A stretch of DNA of 64,000 bases from Arenibacter aquaticus (GTDB lineage: Bacteria; Bacteroidota; Bacteroidia; Flavobacteriales; Flavobacteriaceae), in the NCBI RefSeq assembly GCF_003957295.1, contig NZ_RQPJ01000005.1, positions 492,282 through 556,281 on the forward strand, read 5' to 3'. Position 1 is the stretch's first letter; each line of letters starts with the position of its first letter. A program made the position numbers and the translations under genes. Positions 9,882-19,822 of this stretch are shown here, piece after piece. The notes beneath the pieces are model-generated. The model had not been told where the DNA came from. It did no database searches and saw nothing but the letters and a program-made list of their open reading frames with translations.

Positions 9882-10003
9882 CTGATCTTAGGGATTGGCT
9901 CCGCCCATCCCTACAAAGCTCCGCATAAGCTATACCCTCAAGAAGCAATTCCAAACAGAGCTGATCTTAGGGATTGGCTCCGCCCATCCCTACAAAGCTC
10001 CGC
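9882..10003. repeat. 43-bp direct repeat, two copies 79 bp apart
   Basis: Copies at 9882-9924 and 9961-10003 are identical over 43 bases, and similarity continues a few bases upstream. Each contains an imperfect palindrome: GGGAT, mismatch, GG, a 5-base loop, CC, mismatch, ATCCC. They lie downstream of the tRNA-Arg terminator and upstream of the sulfatase. The palindrome within a short repeat resembles REP-type elements, but no transposase is near. Confidence 0.8.
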
Positions 10004-10007
10004 TTTG

Positions 10008-10098
10008 AAAACCACAAAAAGTTGTACTGCACTATACTCCAAAAAAGAAGCGAGCTTCATTTTTGAAGCTCGCTTGTACAACCACTTTTTTGTGGTTT
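10008..10098. repeat. Imperfect inverted repeat enclosing the tRNA terminator
   Basis: The arm at 10008-10027 (AAAACCACAAAAAGTTGTAC) is nearly the reverse complement of 10076-10098, which has three extra bases (CCA) and one extra T. Between the arms sits the terminator stem at 10048-10075. The right arm can also fold alone (AACCAC with GTGGTT). Confidence 0.6.
10048..10075 (-). terminator. Intrinsic terminator of tRNA-Arg
   Basis: A perfect 12-bp stem (10048-10059 with 10064-10075) and a 4-base loop. On the minus strand it is followed by CTTTTTT, as expected of a Rho-independent terminator just past the tRNA 3' end. Confidence 0.85.
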
Positions 10099-10103
10099 AT
10101 TCG

Positions 10104-10177
10104 TGACCACGGAGGGATTCAAACCCCCGACCGCTGGAGCCGAAATCCAGTGCTCTATTCAGCTGAGCTACGTGGCC
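10104..10177 (-). tRNA. tRNA-Arg (anticodon TCG)
   Basis: A 74-nt cloverleaf: 7-bp acceptor stem with one G-T pair, D-stem GCTC/GAGC, anticodon stem CTGGA/TCCAG, 5-bp T-stem. The anticodon is TCG at 10141-10143 (reads CGA/CGN, Arg). CCA is not encoded. The D-loop has G18-A19 instead of G18-G19 and the T-loop has T56 instead of C56, so the usual G19-C56 tertiary pair is replaced by A19-U56. Confidence 0.95.
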
Positions 10178-10210
10178 GTAAGATGACCTATCAAGGTCAG
10201 CTAATATTTT

Positions 10211-10663
10211 CTAATTTGCCAATTTTGCCTTTACTATATTGGAAATGGTCTTGCCATCAGCCTGTCCGGCCAATTCTTTGGACACCATCCCCATAACTTT
10301 TCCCATATCCTTCATCCCAGAAGCCCCAACGGCATCAATGGTCTGTACCACCACCTTCTCTATCTCTTCTTCCGTTAATTGCTCTGGCAAGAACTTTTCT
10401 ATAACTGCAACCTGGGCCAATTCCGGTTGGGCAAGATCATCACGGCCTTGCTCCTGATATATGGCAGCACTATCCTTGCGCTGTTTTACCAACTTTTGAA
10501 CCAGCTTAACCTCATCTTCCTCGGACAATTCCTTTCCTGTACCTGTCTCGGTCTGTGCCAATAATAAAGCAGATTTTATGGCCCGTAACGACTCCAATGC
10601 AACGCTATCCTTAGCCCTCATTGCCGCCTTCATTTCTTCCATTACTCTTTGCTGTAAACCCAT
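10211..10663 (-). CDS. GatB/YqeY-domain protein
   Basis: A 150-residue single-domain protein matching the YqeY family, the stand-alone form of the C-terminal tail of the GatB amidotransferase subunit. The start MGLQQRVMEEMKAAMRAKD and the end GKTISNIVKAKL are typical, as is FLPEQLTEEEIEK in the middle. It probably binds tRNA, but the exact role is unsettled. It follows ftsZ, separated by a terminator, so it is at least partly expressed on its own. Confidence 0.9.
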   Translation of the reverse strand: MGLQQRVMEEMKAAMRAKDSVALESLRAIKSALLLAQTETGTGKELSEEDEVKLVQKLVKQRKDSAAIYQEQGRDDLAQPELAQVAVIEKFLPEQLTEEEIEKVVVQTIDAVGASGMKDMGKVMGMVSKELAGQADGKTISNIVKAKLAN

Positions 10664-10690
10664 ATCTCTATTTTAGCCCTGCGAAGATAA

Positions 10691-10723
10691 AAATAAACCC
10701 GAAAATATATGCTATTTTCGGGT
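10691..10723 (-). terminator. Intrinsic terminator after ftsZ
   Basis: An 11-bp perfect stem (697-707 with 713-723 of the 10 kb block) with a 5-base loop, followed on the minus strand by TTTATTTTTATC. It closes the dcw transcript between ftsZ and the YqeY gene. Confidence 0.85.
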
Positions 10724-10755
10724 CTAAACTTTATGATAAAAATTCCTAACAAGGA

Positions 10756-12681
10756 TTAATCTACATTGTCATGCAAATAGGAGTTATTGGAACGCAGTTG
10801 AATATCATCATTGCCATCCTCACTAAGTGTAGTCCTGGAAATTTTGTTTTCCCTTGGGCTATCATTTAAATCTACCCCCTGTCTTTTATAGGCTGGCTGT
10901 TTTGAAATTTCATCCAGGTTGCTAAGGCTGTTCTGGAATTTATAATTAAAATCCTTCAACTTCCTACGGCGTTCATCGGCTCTTTCCTTTAAGAGCACTT
11001 CTATTGGTGTATTGATGGGGTCCTCTTCCTCTACCACCACTCTATTTGGCTTTTCTTCCTTATTTTCAACTGTCCTTTTCTCAAATACCAATTCGTCCTC
11101 AACAATGCGGGGATCAAACTCCTCTGCCTTGGACTTGGCACCGGTAAGTTTCTTTTCCAGATCCATATAATCATCCAGACTATATCGCTTTTCTCCATTC
11201 TTGTTGTATTCCAACACTGGTACCACCTCTACATGGTCTTTTACCTCCAGGTCCCGTACCTCTTCATCCAAATCAAAGGTGATGGTATTCTGAACCTCCT
11301 CTTCTTCTACCGGCTTTTTGGCCAGGGGCATATCAAAACTAAATTCAAATTGATCCTCTTCAGGGGCCTTGCTAGACACTACCTTAGGCTCTACCACCTC
11401 CATATCCTTAATTTCGTCCGAGGCATTTACTATGATGAAATCGTCCTTCACCTGATCCGCAACCACCTCCTCATAGAACACATTAAAGTTCTTTATGTAA
11501 TTATTTGTAGGAATCAAATCCATTTCTGGCTCCTGTTTCGCCTGAGGGCTTTTGGCAGGTGTTGGTGCCGTTTCCTCTTCTTCTTCGACCAACTGGTGAA
11601 CAACATTTTTAGGAGTCAAATTCTGCTCCGCACGCTGTTCATCTTCTAACGTATGAATGATTTTTTTGGATTCGGTATTTACAATATCATCCTGTTGATC
11701 TACATTAAAACCCGTGGCAATAACCGTAACTGCGATAGCCTCGCCCAGTCCCTCATCTTCACCGACCCCCATAATGATATTGGCACCAAAACCGGCCTCA
11801 TTTTGGATATGGTCATTAATTTCACCTATTTCGTCTATGGTTATTTCCTGTGAACCAGAAACGATCAACAAAAGAACATTCTTGGCCCCGGTAATTTTAT
11901 TATCATTGAGCAAGGGAGAGTCCAAGGCCTTCATAATAGCCTCATGTGCCCTAGAGGAACCAGAGGAAATTGCCGATCCCATTATGGCTGTCCCACTACT
12001 ACTCAATACCGTTTTAGCGTCCCTTAAATCTATATTCTGTGTATAGTGATGTGTTATAACCTCTGCAATACCACGAGCTGCAGTGGCCAAAACTTCATCC
12101 GCTTTGGAAAAACCAGCTTTAAAACCCAAATTACCATACACTTCCCTTAATTTGTTATTATTGATAACAATTAAGGAATCTACATTTGCGCGTAATTTTT
12201 CAATTCCCAACTGAGCCTGTTGGCAACGCATTTTACCCTCAAACTGAAAAGGCATGGTAACGATCCCAACGGTAAGAACATCCATTTCCTTTGCCATTTT
12301 AGCAATAACGGGAGCAGCACCAGTACCTGTTCCCCCACCCATTCCAGCAGTAATAAATATCATTTTAGTAGTTGTATCGAGCATCTGCTTGATATCCTCC
12401 ATACTTTCAATAGCCGCCTGTTCCCCAATTTCTGGATTGGCACCAGCACCCAACCCTTCGGTTAACGATACACCCAATTGAATCTTGTTGGGTACAGGAC
12501 TGTTTTGCAGGGCTTGCGAATCGGTATTACAAATCACAAAATCCACCCCATTAATTCCGGCCTGGAACATGTGATTTATTGCGTTGCTACCTCCTCCGCC
12601 AACACCTATGACTTTAATGACATTACTTTGATTTTTGGGCAAATCAAAGGATATACTTTCAAATTCCGTGTTCTTGCTCAT
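10756..12681 (-). CDS. ftsZ: Cell division protein FtsZ
   Basis: A tubulin-like GTPase that polymerises into the Z-ring. [15 protein letters not shown] (residues 24-38) and the tubulin signature [10 protein letters not shown] (about 115-124) are intact. The globular core ends near residue 330. It is followed by about 300 residues of acidic, low-complexity linker, so the protein is 641 residues against about 380 in E. coli. The end, [15 protein letters not shown], may hold the conserved tail that binds FtsA, but does not match the E. coli tail. It is the last gene of the dcw cluster, downstream of ftsA, with a terminator behind it. Long FtsZ tails are usual in Flavobacteriia. Confidence 0.98.
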   Translation of the reverse strand: MSKNTEFESISFDLPKNQSNVIKVIGVGGGGSNAINHMFQAGINGVDFVICNTDSQALQNSPVPNKIQLGVSLTEGLGAGANPEIGEQAAIESMEDIKQMLDTTTKMIFITAGMGGGTGTGAAPVIAKMAKEMDVLTVGIVTMPFQFEGKMRCQQAQLGIEKLRANVDSLIVINNNKLREVYGNLGFKAGFSKADEVLATAARGIAEVITHHYTQNIDLRDAKTVLSSSGTAIMGSAISSGSSRAHEAIMKALDSPLLNDNKITGAKNVLLLIVSGSQEITIDEIGEINDHIQNEAGFGANIIMGVGEDEGLGEAIAVTVIATGFNVDQQDDIVNTESKKIIHTLEDEQRAEQNLTPKNVVHQLVEEEEETAPTPAKSPQAKQEPEMDLIPTNNYIKNFNVFYEEVVADQVKDDFIIVNASDEIKDMEVVEPKVVSSKAPEEDQFEFSFDMPLAKKPVEEEEVQNTITFDLDEEVRDLEVKDHVEVVPVLEYNKNGEKRYSLDDYMDLEKKLTGAKSKAEEFDPRIVEDELVFEKRTVENKEEKPNRVVVEEEDPINTPIEVLLKERADERRRKLKDFNYKFQNSLSNLDEISKQPAYKRQGVDLNDSPRENKISRTTLSEDGNDDIQLRSNNSYLHDNVD

Positions 12682-12727
12682 ATTTTCTAATTTACTGGTT
12701 TACTATACTGTGTTCTTATTCTATAAT

Positions 12728-14056
12728 CTATTCTGCGTTATCCAAAAAATCTTTCAACTTTTCGGACCACTTATCAAAAATAGATTTCCGTTCTTTTTTA
12801 AGGGCCGTTTGGGCTTGGGAACTGCCCTCCATCCCATAGCTATCTTGCCCACCTTCCTTTTCTACGGCGTCTTGGGGCACCTCCTTAATCTTTGGCTTGT
12901 TCTGTACGGCATTCATCAACAATCCTACCGCAGTTGCATATAAGGGACTGGCAATCTCCTCATCCGAATCACCGGCCAAATGTTCATTGGGATATCCTAT
13001 CCTGGTATCCATTCCTGTGATGTACTCTACCAACTGCTTTAAATGCTTTAATTGGCTTCCTCCACCGGTAAGAACTATACCTGCTATTAACTTTTTCTTC
13101 TGCTCCTCATGTCCGTAGTTCTTGATCTCTACATACACCTGTTCTACAATTTCCACTACCCGCGCATGGATTATCTTGGAAAGATTTTTCAAGGTAATTT
13201 CCTTTGGTTCCCTTCCCCTTAAGCCAGGAATGGAAACTATTTCATTATCCTTGTTTTCTCCCGGCCATGCCGAACCAAATTTTATCTTTAAAAGCTCGGC
13301 CTGTTTTTCAATAATGGAGCATCCTTCTTTGATATCCTCGGTGATAACATTTCCTCCAAAAGGAATAACAGCTGTATGCCTTATAATACCGTCTTTGAAA
13401 ATGGCCAGATCGGTTGTACCCCCTCCTATGTCAATCAGCGCCACACCGGCCTCTTTTTCCTCCTGGCTCAATACTGCATTCGCGGAAGCCAATGGTTCTA
13501 AGGTTATATTACCCAAATCCAAACCGGCACTCTTAATACATCTTCCCACATTACGTATTGAGGACACCTGTCCTACCACCACATGAAAGTTGGCCTCCAA
13601 TCTACCACCGTACATTCCCATGGGCTGTTTAATCTCTCCTTGCCCATCTATTTTAAATTCCTGTGGCAATACATGAATAATCTCTTCACCTGGAAGCATC
13701 ACTAGTTTGTACACCTGGTTACAAAGCTTATCTACATCGTCCTCGTTGATTACCTCTTCCGATTTAGCCCTGGTTATATAATCACTATGTTGCAAACTTC
13801 TTATATGCTGTCCTGCAATACCTACAACCACCGAACCTATCTTTAGTCCGGAATTGGCTTCTGCCTGTTCAACAGCCTGTTGAATAGACTTAATGGTTTG
13901 CGTAATATTATTTACCACACCACGATGCACACCTAAACTCTTGGACCTACCAATACCCAAAACCTCAATCTTACCATATTCATTTTCCTTACCAATGATG
14001 GCTACAATCTTGGTGGTCCCTATATCCAACCCAACCGAATAATTACCTTGTTCCAT
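12728..14056 (-). CDS. ftsA: Cell division protein FtsA
   Basis: A 442-residue actin-family ATPase that tethers FtsZ to the membrane. GLDIGTTKIVAIIG at residues 9-22 is the phosphate-1 motif and IDIGGGTTDLAIF (about 208-220) the phosphate-2 motif. The C-terminal end KSIFDKWSEKLKDFLDN is an amphipathic helix fitting a membrane-targeting sequence. It sits between ftsQ (3-bp gap) and ftsZ, the universal order. Confidence 0.97.
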   Translation of the reverse strand: MEQGNYSVGLDIGTTKIVAIIGKENEYGKIEVLGIGRSKSLGVHRGVVNNITQTIKSIQQAVEQAEANSGLKIGSVVVGIAGQHIRSLQHSDYITRAKSEEVINEDDVDKLCNQVYKLVMLPGEEIIHVLPQEFKIDGQGEIKQPMGMYGGRLEANFHVVVGQVSSIRNVGRCIKSAGLDLGNITLEPLASANAVLSQEEKEAGVALIDIGGGTTDLAIFKDGIIRHTAVIPFGGNVITEDIKEGCSIIEKQAELLKIKFGSAWPGENKDNEIVSIPGLRGREPKEITLKNLSKIIHARVVEIVEQVYVEIKNYGHEEQKKKLIAGIVLTGGGSQLKHLKQLVEYITGMDTRIGYPNEHLAGDSDEEIASPLYATAVGLLMNAVQNKPKIKEVPQDAVEKEGGQDSYGMEGSSQAQTALKKERKSIFDKWSEKLKDFLDNAE

Positions 14057-14059
14057 ATC

Positions 14060-14779
14060 TTATATTTTGGTGCACACTACTTGGTTACTAAATTCTAAGC
14101 TCACTTTACTATAATCGTCCAACGTTTCGTCTTTATTTGCTTTGGTATAAAATGCTTTGAAATTGCTGAACTTTTTCTCCAATTCTTCCTTATTACCCAA
14201 GTCCACAACAAAGTTCTCCATCCTAAACTTTAATTGATATTTCTGATCATCGGTAACATGAACCCCTATGATATTCTTCCTTAAAAATTCGTCCGAATTT
14301 ATATAAGTTAAAATCTCATGCACTTCCTTAATGGTTATTTTGGTTATTACTCCGGTAATAATTGGTACCCTTGCAGAATGATATTTGGAAAATGGCATGC
14401 GTTTTCCATCTTCATCAATATAAAACTTTGCACCTCCTTCTACTCTACCGATAGGTTTACGCTGCACAACTTTTGCCTCTAAGCCCCCGTCTACCGTGAG
14501 ATAAACTTGGGCATTTTTCACCATTTCATTAGCTACTATAGCTTTTTCTATAGTATTCAAAACTATATCTTCTTTGGGCACGTTTTTAAGGTCGCCCAAA
14601 TTTTGTATTAACAATTTATTAACCGCTTCATGGGTTACGTATAGATTTTGATCCCCTACGAACTTTATATCTATTTTTTCTATTCCTTTTTGCTTATTCC
14701 TGCTATTGGAAAATGCATAGAGTCCGGTCACCAAAAGCAACAGGCCGCCTAATTTTATGAAATTCCAATTCACCTTCAT
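14060..14779 (-). CDS. ftsQ: Cell division protein FtsQ
   Basis: A 239-residue bitopic membrane protein with an N-terminal transmembrane helix (about residues 8-24) and a periplasmic domain. Sequence is diverged, as FtsQ usually is, but size, topology, the POTRA-like segment after the helix and the place between murC and ftsA identify it. It links the FtsL subcomplex to the septal synthase. About 80 bp separate it from murC. Confidence 0.88.
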   Translation of the reverse strand: MKVNWNFIKLGGLLLLVTGLYAFSNSRNKQKGIEKIDIKFVGDQNLYVTHEAVNKLLIQNLGDLKNVPKEDIVLNTIEKAIVANEMVKNAQVYLTVDGGLEAKVVQRKPIGRVEGGAKFYIDEDGKRMPFSKYHSARVPIITGVITKITIKEVHEILTYINSDEFLRKNIIGVHVTDDQKYQLKFRMENFVVDLGNKEELEKKFSNFKAFYTKANKDETLDDYSKVSLEFSNQVVCTKI

Positions 14780-14860
14780 TTTTTTCCTTTTTCTACTATT
14801 ATATACTTTATAAATTTCCTGTCATAATCCCTGGCCCCATGGCCCAACACCAGGTAAAGA

Positions 14861-16204
14861 TTATTCCAATTCCTTTCTTATTTTCAACACTTCCAATCCT
14901 ATATCTCCTGCACCCATGGTTATCAATACCTGAGGATCACAAGCCTTTATTTGTGGTATTAAGTCCGATTTATTGACCAGCTTTTTATAGGGACTTTCAA
15001 CCTTATCCAACAACCACTGAGAACTCACTCCTTCTATGGGCTCTTCCCGTGCTGGATATATATCCAGCATCAACAGATTTGGAAAATTAGAGAGACTACG
15101 TGCAAAATCATCTACAAAATCCCTTGTCCTGGAATATAAATGTGGTTGAAATACTGCCAAAACACGTTTCCCAGGATGCATTTCCGATACAGCCTGATAT
15201 GCCGCATCAATTTCCGTCGGATGGTGGGCATAATCGTCTATAAAGACAAAATCGTCCCTCCTCAATTGATAGGAAAAGCGCCGCTGCACCCCCTTGAAAG
15301 AGGCTAATGCCCCTGCCAAACTTTCTGGTGCAGAACCGGCCTGAACAGCCATGGCATAAGCTACCAATCCGTTTAACAAATTATGCCTTCCCGGTTTATG
15401 GAATCTCACCCCCTTTAAATTGGCTTCAGGCGACGCTATATCAAAAACATATGCACCTTGCTCCACTCTAACATTCTTTATACAGTAGTCAGCATCATCC
15501 TCAATACCATAGGTTATACCCTCTATAGGCAGACCTTTGCGCACAAACAGCTTTCCATTGGGCTTAATTCGTCCTGTGAACTCTTCAAAGGATCTATTGA
15601 GCTCCTCTCCAGATCCGTAAATATCCAAATGATCTGCATCCATTGAGGTAATGCAAGCCACATTGGGGGAGAGCCTAAGAAATGAGCGATCAAACTCATC
15701 GGCCTCCACCACGGAGTAGTTGGTTCCTTCCAATAAAAAATTGCTATTAAAATCCTCTGAAATACCTCCTAAAAATGCAGTTATCAGAGTCCCTGTCTCT
15801 CTTAACAAATGTGCCAAAATACAGGAAGTAGTGGTCTTACCATGGGTTCCCGCCACAGCAAAGCAGAAGGTATCCTCCGTTATAAGCCCCAAAACTTCAG
15901 AACGTTTTTTAATCTGAAATCCCTGATCCTTAAAATAATTATATTCCAAGTGACTAGAAGGTACCGCTGGGGTGTAAACCACCAAAGTGGTTTTAGGGTT
16001 CTTATACGCCTCCTCTATTAAATCTACATCATCCTCATTATGCACAGTAATCCCCACCGACTCCAACTCCCTTGTAAGTGGAGTTGGAGTCTTATCATAG
16101 CCAGACACCTTCTTGCCAATAAAATTAAAATATCGGGCAAGCGCAGACATACCTATACCTCCGATACCTATAAAATAGACGTTATGTATATCTTTACTAT
16201 TCAT
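14861..16204 (-). CDS. murC: UDP-N-acetylmuramate--L-alanine ligase
   Basis: A 447-residue cytoplasmic ligase adding the first amino acid of the peptidoglycan stem. GIGGIGMSALARYF is the N-terminal UDP-binding motif, AGTHGKTTT the ATP P-loop, and DDYAHHPTEI the third-domain motif of MurC. It is in the dcw cluster, 10 bp downstream of murG. Confidence 0.97.
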   Translation of the reverse strand: MNSKDIHNVYFIGIGGIGMSALARYFNFIGKKVSGYDKTPTPLTRELESVGITVHNEDDVDLIEEAYKNPKTTLVVYTPAVPSSHLEYNYFKDQGFQIKKRSEVLGLITEDTFCFAVAGTHGKTTTSCILAHLLRETGTLITAFLGGISEDFNSNFLLEGTNYSVVEADEFDRSFLRLSPNVACITSMDADHLDIYGSGEELNRSFEEFTGRIKPNGKLFVRKGLPIEGITYGIEDDADYCIKNVRVEQGAYVFDIASPEANLKGVRFHKPGRHNLLNGLVAYAMAVQAGSAPESLAGALASFKGVQRRFSYQLRRDDFVFIDDYAHHPTEIDAAYQAVSEMHPGKRVLAVFQPHLYSRTRDFVDDFARSLSNFPNLLMLDIYPAREEPIEGVSSQWLLDKVESPYKKLVNKSDLIPQIKACDPQVLITMGAGDIGLEVLKIRKELE

Positions 16205-16214
16205 TATTCAACAA

Positions 16215-17303
16215 CTACCGCAATAAATTTTCTATTTCGTCCACAATTTCCTTTGTTGCATTGGGCAAGGCAAGCTTTTTAATATTGCTACCTAATTTTT
16301 CCTGCAAACTTTTGGTCAGCATCACATCAGAAAAAGACGATTCAAACTCGGTGTCCAAATCTGCTTCCCTTACCATGATAGCCGCCTCCTTTTCAACAAG
16401 GGCCATCGCATTTTTGGTTTGATGGTCTTCCGCCACATTGGGGGAAGGAATAAAAATCACAGGTTTTCCCACTATACACAATTCCGATACGGAACCTGCT
16501 CCTGCCCTTGAAATAATTATATCCGCGGCCCTATACGCCAAATCCATCCGATTTATAAAAGCAAATACCTTTACCTCTTCGTTTTCATATTTTTTGTACT
16601 CTTCATGATACAGTTTACCACATTGCCAGATTATCTGAATCCCAAACGTTTTAAAAAAGGACAATTTTTCCTCTAATAGTTCATTCACCCTTCTTGCCCC
16701 CAAGCTACCGCCCAAAACCAGCAGAGTAGGTTTATTTGGCTGCAGCCCAAAGAATTTTAAGGCACTTGCCTTATCACTGGTCAAGGCTACCAGATCTCCA
16801 CGTACCGGATTGCCCGTTTTTACGATTTTTGATTCCGGAAAAAATTTCTCCATTCCGTCATAGGCCACACAAATTTTGGCAACCTTATTGGCCAAAAGCT
16901 TATTGGTTATCCCAGCGTAGGAGTTTTGCTCCTGCAGCACACAGGGAATCCCCTTCCTTGAAGCTACCTTCAACAAAGGCCCACTGGCAAACCCACCAGT
17001 ACCCACTACTGCATGGGGCTTAAACCTTCTCACTATTTTTACCGATTTTATCAAGCTGCTGATTACCTTAAATGGAAACATTAAATTTTTCAGGGTCAGT
17101 TTTCGCTGCAATCCGCTTATCCATAGTCCCTCTATCCTATATCCAGCCTGGGGCACCTTCTCCATTTCCATTCTGTCCTTGGCCCCTACAAATAAAAATT
17201 CGGCATCAGGATACCTCTGCTTTAACTCATTGGCTATAGCAATGGCAGGGTAAATATGCCCCCCTGTTCCTCCTCCTGATAATATAAATCTATAACTGCC
17301 CAC
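16215..17303 (-). CDS. murG: Lipid II synthase MurG (GT28 glycosyltransferase)
   Basis: A 362-residue membrane-associated enzyme that transfers GlcNAc to lipid I. The N-terminal glycine loop [15 protein letters not shown], the central [11 protein letters not shown] and the donor-site segment [12 protein letters not shown] are diagnostic. It overlaps ftsW by 14 bp, implying translational coupling. Confidence 0.98.
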   Translation of the reverse strand: MGSYRFILSGGGTGGHIYPAIAIANELKQRYPDAEFLFVGAKDRMEMEKVPQAGYRIEGLWISGLQRKLTLKNLMFPFKVISSLIKSVKIVRRFKPHAVVGTGGFASGPLLKVASRKGIPCVLQEQNSYAGITNKLLANKVAKICVAYDGMEKFFPESKIVKTGNPVRGDLVALTSDKASALKFFGLQPNKPTLLVLGGSLGARRVNELLEEKLSFFKTFGIQIIWQCGKLYHEEYKKYENEEVKVFAFINRMDLAYRAADIIISRAGAGSVSELCIVGKPVIFIPSPNVAEDHQTKNAMALVEKEAAIMVREADLDTEFESSFSDVMLTKSLQEKLGSNIKKLALPNATKEIVDEIENLLR

Positions 17304-18483
17304 TTAACACTTCTAAAGGGTTATTTTCATCTATTTCCTCTGGTACTTCCTGCACTTTCTTATTACTTGCACTTAGGATTATCCCTATGGCCAAACAGGT
17401 CATCCAACTAGAGGTCCCTCCACTACTTATCAAAGGAAGGGTCTGTCCTGTTACCGGAAAAAGCTCTACGGCCACCGCCATATTTATCAAGGCCTGAAAT
17501 ACAATGGGCAGCCCTACGCCCAATACCAATAATTTTCCAAATATGGTTTCATTGCCATTGGCAACCACTACTATTCTAAAAAGCAACAGCAAATAGAAGA
17601 ACATTAAAATAAAGCCTCCCAATAATCCGTATTCCTCTACTATTATGGCGTAGATAAAATCTGAGGAACTTTGTGGAAGGAAATTCTTCATAACACTTTT
17701 TCCCGCTCCATTACCTACAATTCCACCAGAAGCAATAGCAATCTTGGCCTTTTCAATTTGATAATCGGCCTCAGTATCTTCTGGGTTGGCAAAGCTTTCT
17801 ATCCTACTCATCCAGGTATCTACCCGATTGGGAAACAAATCCGGTACTGCCTTGGCCGTTAAAATAAATAAGGTCAACCCTAACAGACCGGCACCTACTA
17901 TCCCCAACAAATATTTAAAAGGGTAACCCCCTAAAAAGCAGAGCAGCAACACCATAGAGAATATTATACCTGCCGTTGAAAAGTTTGCCGGCAAGATTAA
18001 GATCACCACCAAAAACACCGGCAACCACAAGGGAAGGATACTCTCCTTGAAGGTAATGGTCTTATCCTTGATCTTGGTCAGATACCTCGCCACATATATC
18101 ATTAATACGACCGAGGCTAGGTTAGAGGTCTGAAAAGTAAACCCAACAATAGGAATTCTGATCCATCTACTGGCATTGGCACCATCTATAACCTGCCCTT
18201 GAGCCAAGGTATAAAGCAACAAAAGCAACACCACAGGCATTGCTATCAAGGACAATCCCTTAAAGAAGTGGGTAGGGATACGGTGCACCCCGTAAATAAT
18301 TCCAAACCCCATGAGCAGTAATATGGCATGCTTAAGAAGATAGCCAATGGTAGTCCCGTTACCCACCACGTACACCAGGTTACTACTTGCACTATAAACA
18401 GGCAAAAAGGAGAACAATGCCAAAAGGGCAACCACTGCCCAAATAGCCTTATCTCCATTTATTTTGTTTAAAAATCCAAACAC
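17290..18483 (-). CDS. ftsW: Septal peptidoglycan polymerase FtsW (SEDS family)
   Basis: A 397-residue polytopic protein, about ten transmembrane helices. The C-terminal segment [11 protein letters not shown] is the SEDS signature and VEEYGLLGG the conserved acidic region. It polymerises lipid II with the partner FtsI, encoded upstream in the cluster. Overlap with murG and a 3-bp gap to murD mark an operon. Confidence 0.96.
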   Translation of the reverse strand: MFGFLNKINGDKAIWAVVALLALFSFLPVYSASSNLVYVVGNGTTIGYLLKHAILLLMGFGIIYGVHRIPTHFFKGLSLIAMPVVLLLLLYTLAQGQVIDGANASRWIRIPIVGFTFQTSNLASVVLMIYVARYLTKIKDKTITFKESILPLWLPVFLVVILILPANFSTAGIIFSMVLLLCFLGGYPFKYLLGIVGAGLLGLTLFILTAKAVPDLFPNRVDTWMSRIESFANPEDTEADYQIEKAKIAIASGGIVGNGAGKSVMKNFLPQSSSDFIYAIIVEEYGLLGGFILMFFYLLLLFRIVVVANGNETIFGKLLVLGVGLPIVFQALINMAVAVELFPVTGQTLPLISSGGTSSWMTCLAIGIILSASNKKVQEVPEEIDENNPLEVLSGQL

Positions 18484-18486
18484 AGA

Positions 18487-19821
18487 TTATAATTTTTTTA
18501 TTGCTGCCTTAAATTGATTTCCTCTATCCATGTAATTCTCAAACAGGTCAAAACTGGCACAAGCCGGAGACAACAATACAGTATCTCCCCGTTCTGCAAT
18601 CTTATAGGCTACCTTCACTGCCTGGTCCATGGCAAATGTTTCCACCATTAGATCTACCACATTACCAAAAGCATCTATAATCTTTGAATTATCCTTGCCC
18701 AAACAAATAATAGCCTTCACTTTCTCACGTACCAAAGGCATCAACTCCCTATAGTCATTCCCTTTGTCCACGCCCCCTACGATCCAAACTGTTGGCGTTT
18801 TCATACTGTCCAAGGCGTAATAGGTAGCGTTAACATTGGTAGCCTTGGAATCGTTCACATATTGAACATGATGTATTTTCAACACCTTTTCCAACCTGTG
18901 TTCCGCACCTTGAAAACTCTCTATACTTCTCCGTATAGTTTCTTTTCTAATACTGATCAATTTGGCCGCAGTGGTAGCCGCCATAGTATTTTTCACATTG
19001 TGTTTACCTTCCAAAGCCAAAGCATCTCTACTCATTTCCGTAGTGTTATTTTCTATTTTAATAATAATTTTATCGTCTTCTATAAATGCCCCTTCTTCCA
19101 ATTTCCTTTCTAACGAAAAGGGCAGTAATTTTGATCTCACAGGGTTCTTCTTCAACCAGTCAACAATTACTTCATCATCTGCGTCATATATTAAATAATC
19201 ATCCTTGGTCTGATTCATTGCAATCCTAAACTTGGACGCTATATACTTGTCAAATTCGTAATCATATCTATCCAGATGGTCCGGAGTAATATTCGTTAGC
19301 ACGGCTATGTGCGGTTTAAAGTCCACTATGCCATCCAACTGAAAACTACTTATCTCCAGCACGTAGTAATCATGATCCCTTTCTGCCACCATTTTGGCGT
19401 AACTATCACCAATATTCCCTGCTATCCCCACCCCTAAGCCAGCCTCTTTAAAAATGTGGCCGGTTAGCATGGTAGTGGTTGTTTTTCCGTTGCTACCGGT
19501 TATCCCAATAATTATAGCCTTGGTATAACGCGAAGCAAATTCAATTTCCGAAATAACGGGCACTCCAGTCTCTTTCAAGGTTACCACCAAAGGAACCGAA
19601 TCCGGGATTCCTGGACTTTTCATTACCACATCCGCATTTAAAATCTTATCCTCGGTATGTTGCAACTCCTCCCACTCTATCTTATAATGTTTAAGAACTT
19701 CTTTATATTCTTCCTTTACAGGGCCTTTGTCACTTACAAAAACCTGAAAACCTTCCTTTATACCCAAAATGGCAGTACCTACGCCACTTTCACCTCCACC
19801 GAGAACCACCAAACGCTTCAT
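18487..19821 (-). CDS. murD: UDP-N-acetylmuramoylalanine--D-glutamate ligase
   Basis: A 444-residue Mur ligase adding D-Glu. GGGESGVGTA replaces the usual N-terminal motif, GSNGKTTTTML is the ATP loop, and YVNDSKATNVNAT is the MurD C-domain motif. It is spaced by one base from mraY. Confidence 0.97.
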   Translation of the reverse strand: MKRLVVLGGGESGVGTAILGIKEGFQVFVSDKGPVKEEYKEVLKHYKIEWEELQHTEDKILNADVVMKSPGIPDSVPLVVTLKETGVPVISEIEFASRYTKAIIIGITGSNGKTTTTMLTGHIFKEAGLGVGIAGNIGDSYAKMVAERDHDYYVLEISSFQLDGIVDFKPHIAVLTNITPDHLDRYDYEFDKYIASKFRIAMNQTKDDYLIYDADDEVIVDWLKKNPVRSKLLPFSLERKLEEGAFIEDDKIIIKIENNTTEMSRDALALEGKHNVKNTMAATTAAKLISIRKETIRRSIESFQGAEHRLEKVLKIHHVQYVNDSKATNVNATYYALDSMKTPTVWIVGGVDKGNDYRELMPLVREKVKAIICLGKDNSKIIDAFGNVVDLMVETFAMDQAVKVAYKIAERGDTVLLSPACASFDLFENYMDRGNQFKAAIKKL

Positions 19822-19822
19822 A

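Noticed and set aside
9882..10003. The two repeats as the start of a CRISPR array
   Set aside because: Only two copies, longer than usual repeats and no cas genes.
10063..10296. Open frame running through the tRNA
   Set aside because: It crosses the tRNA and the YqeY gene in another frame.
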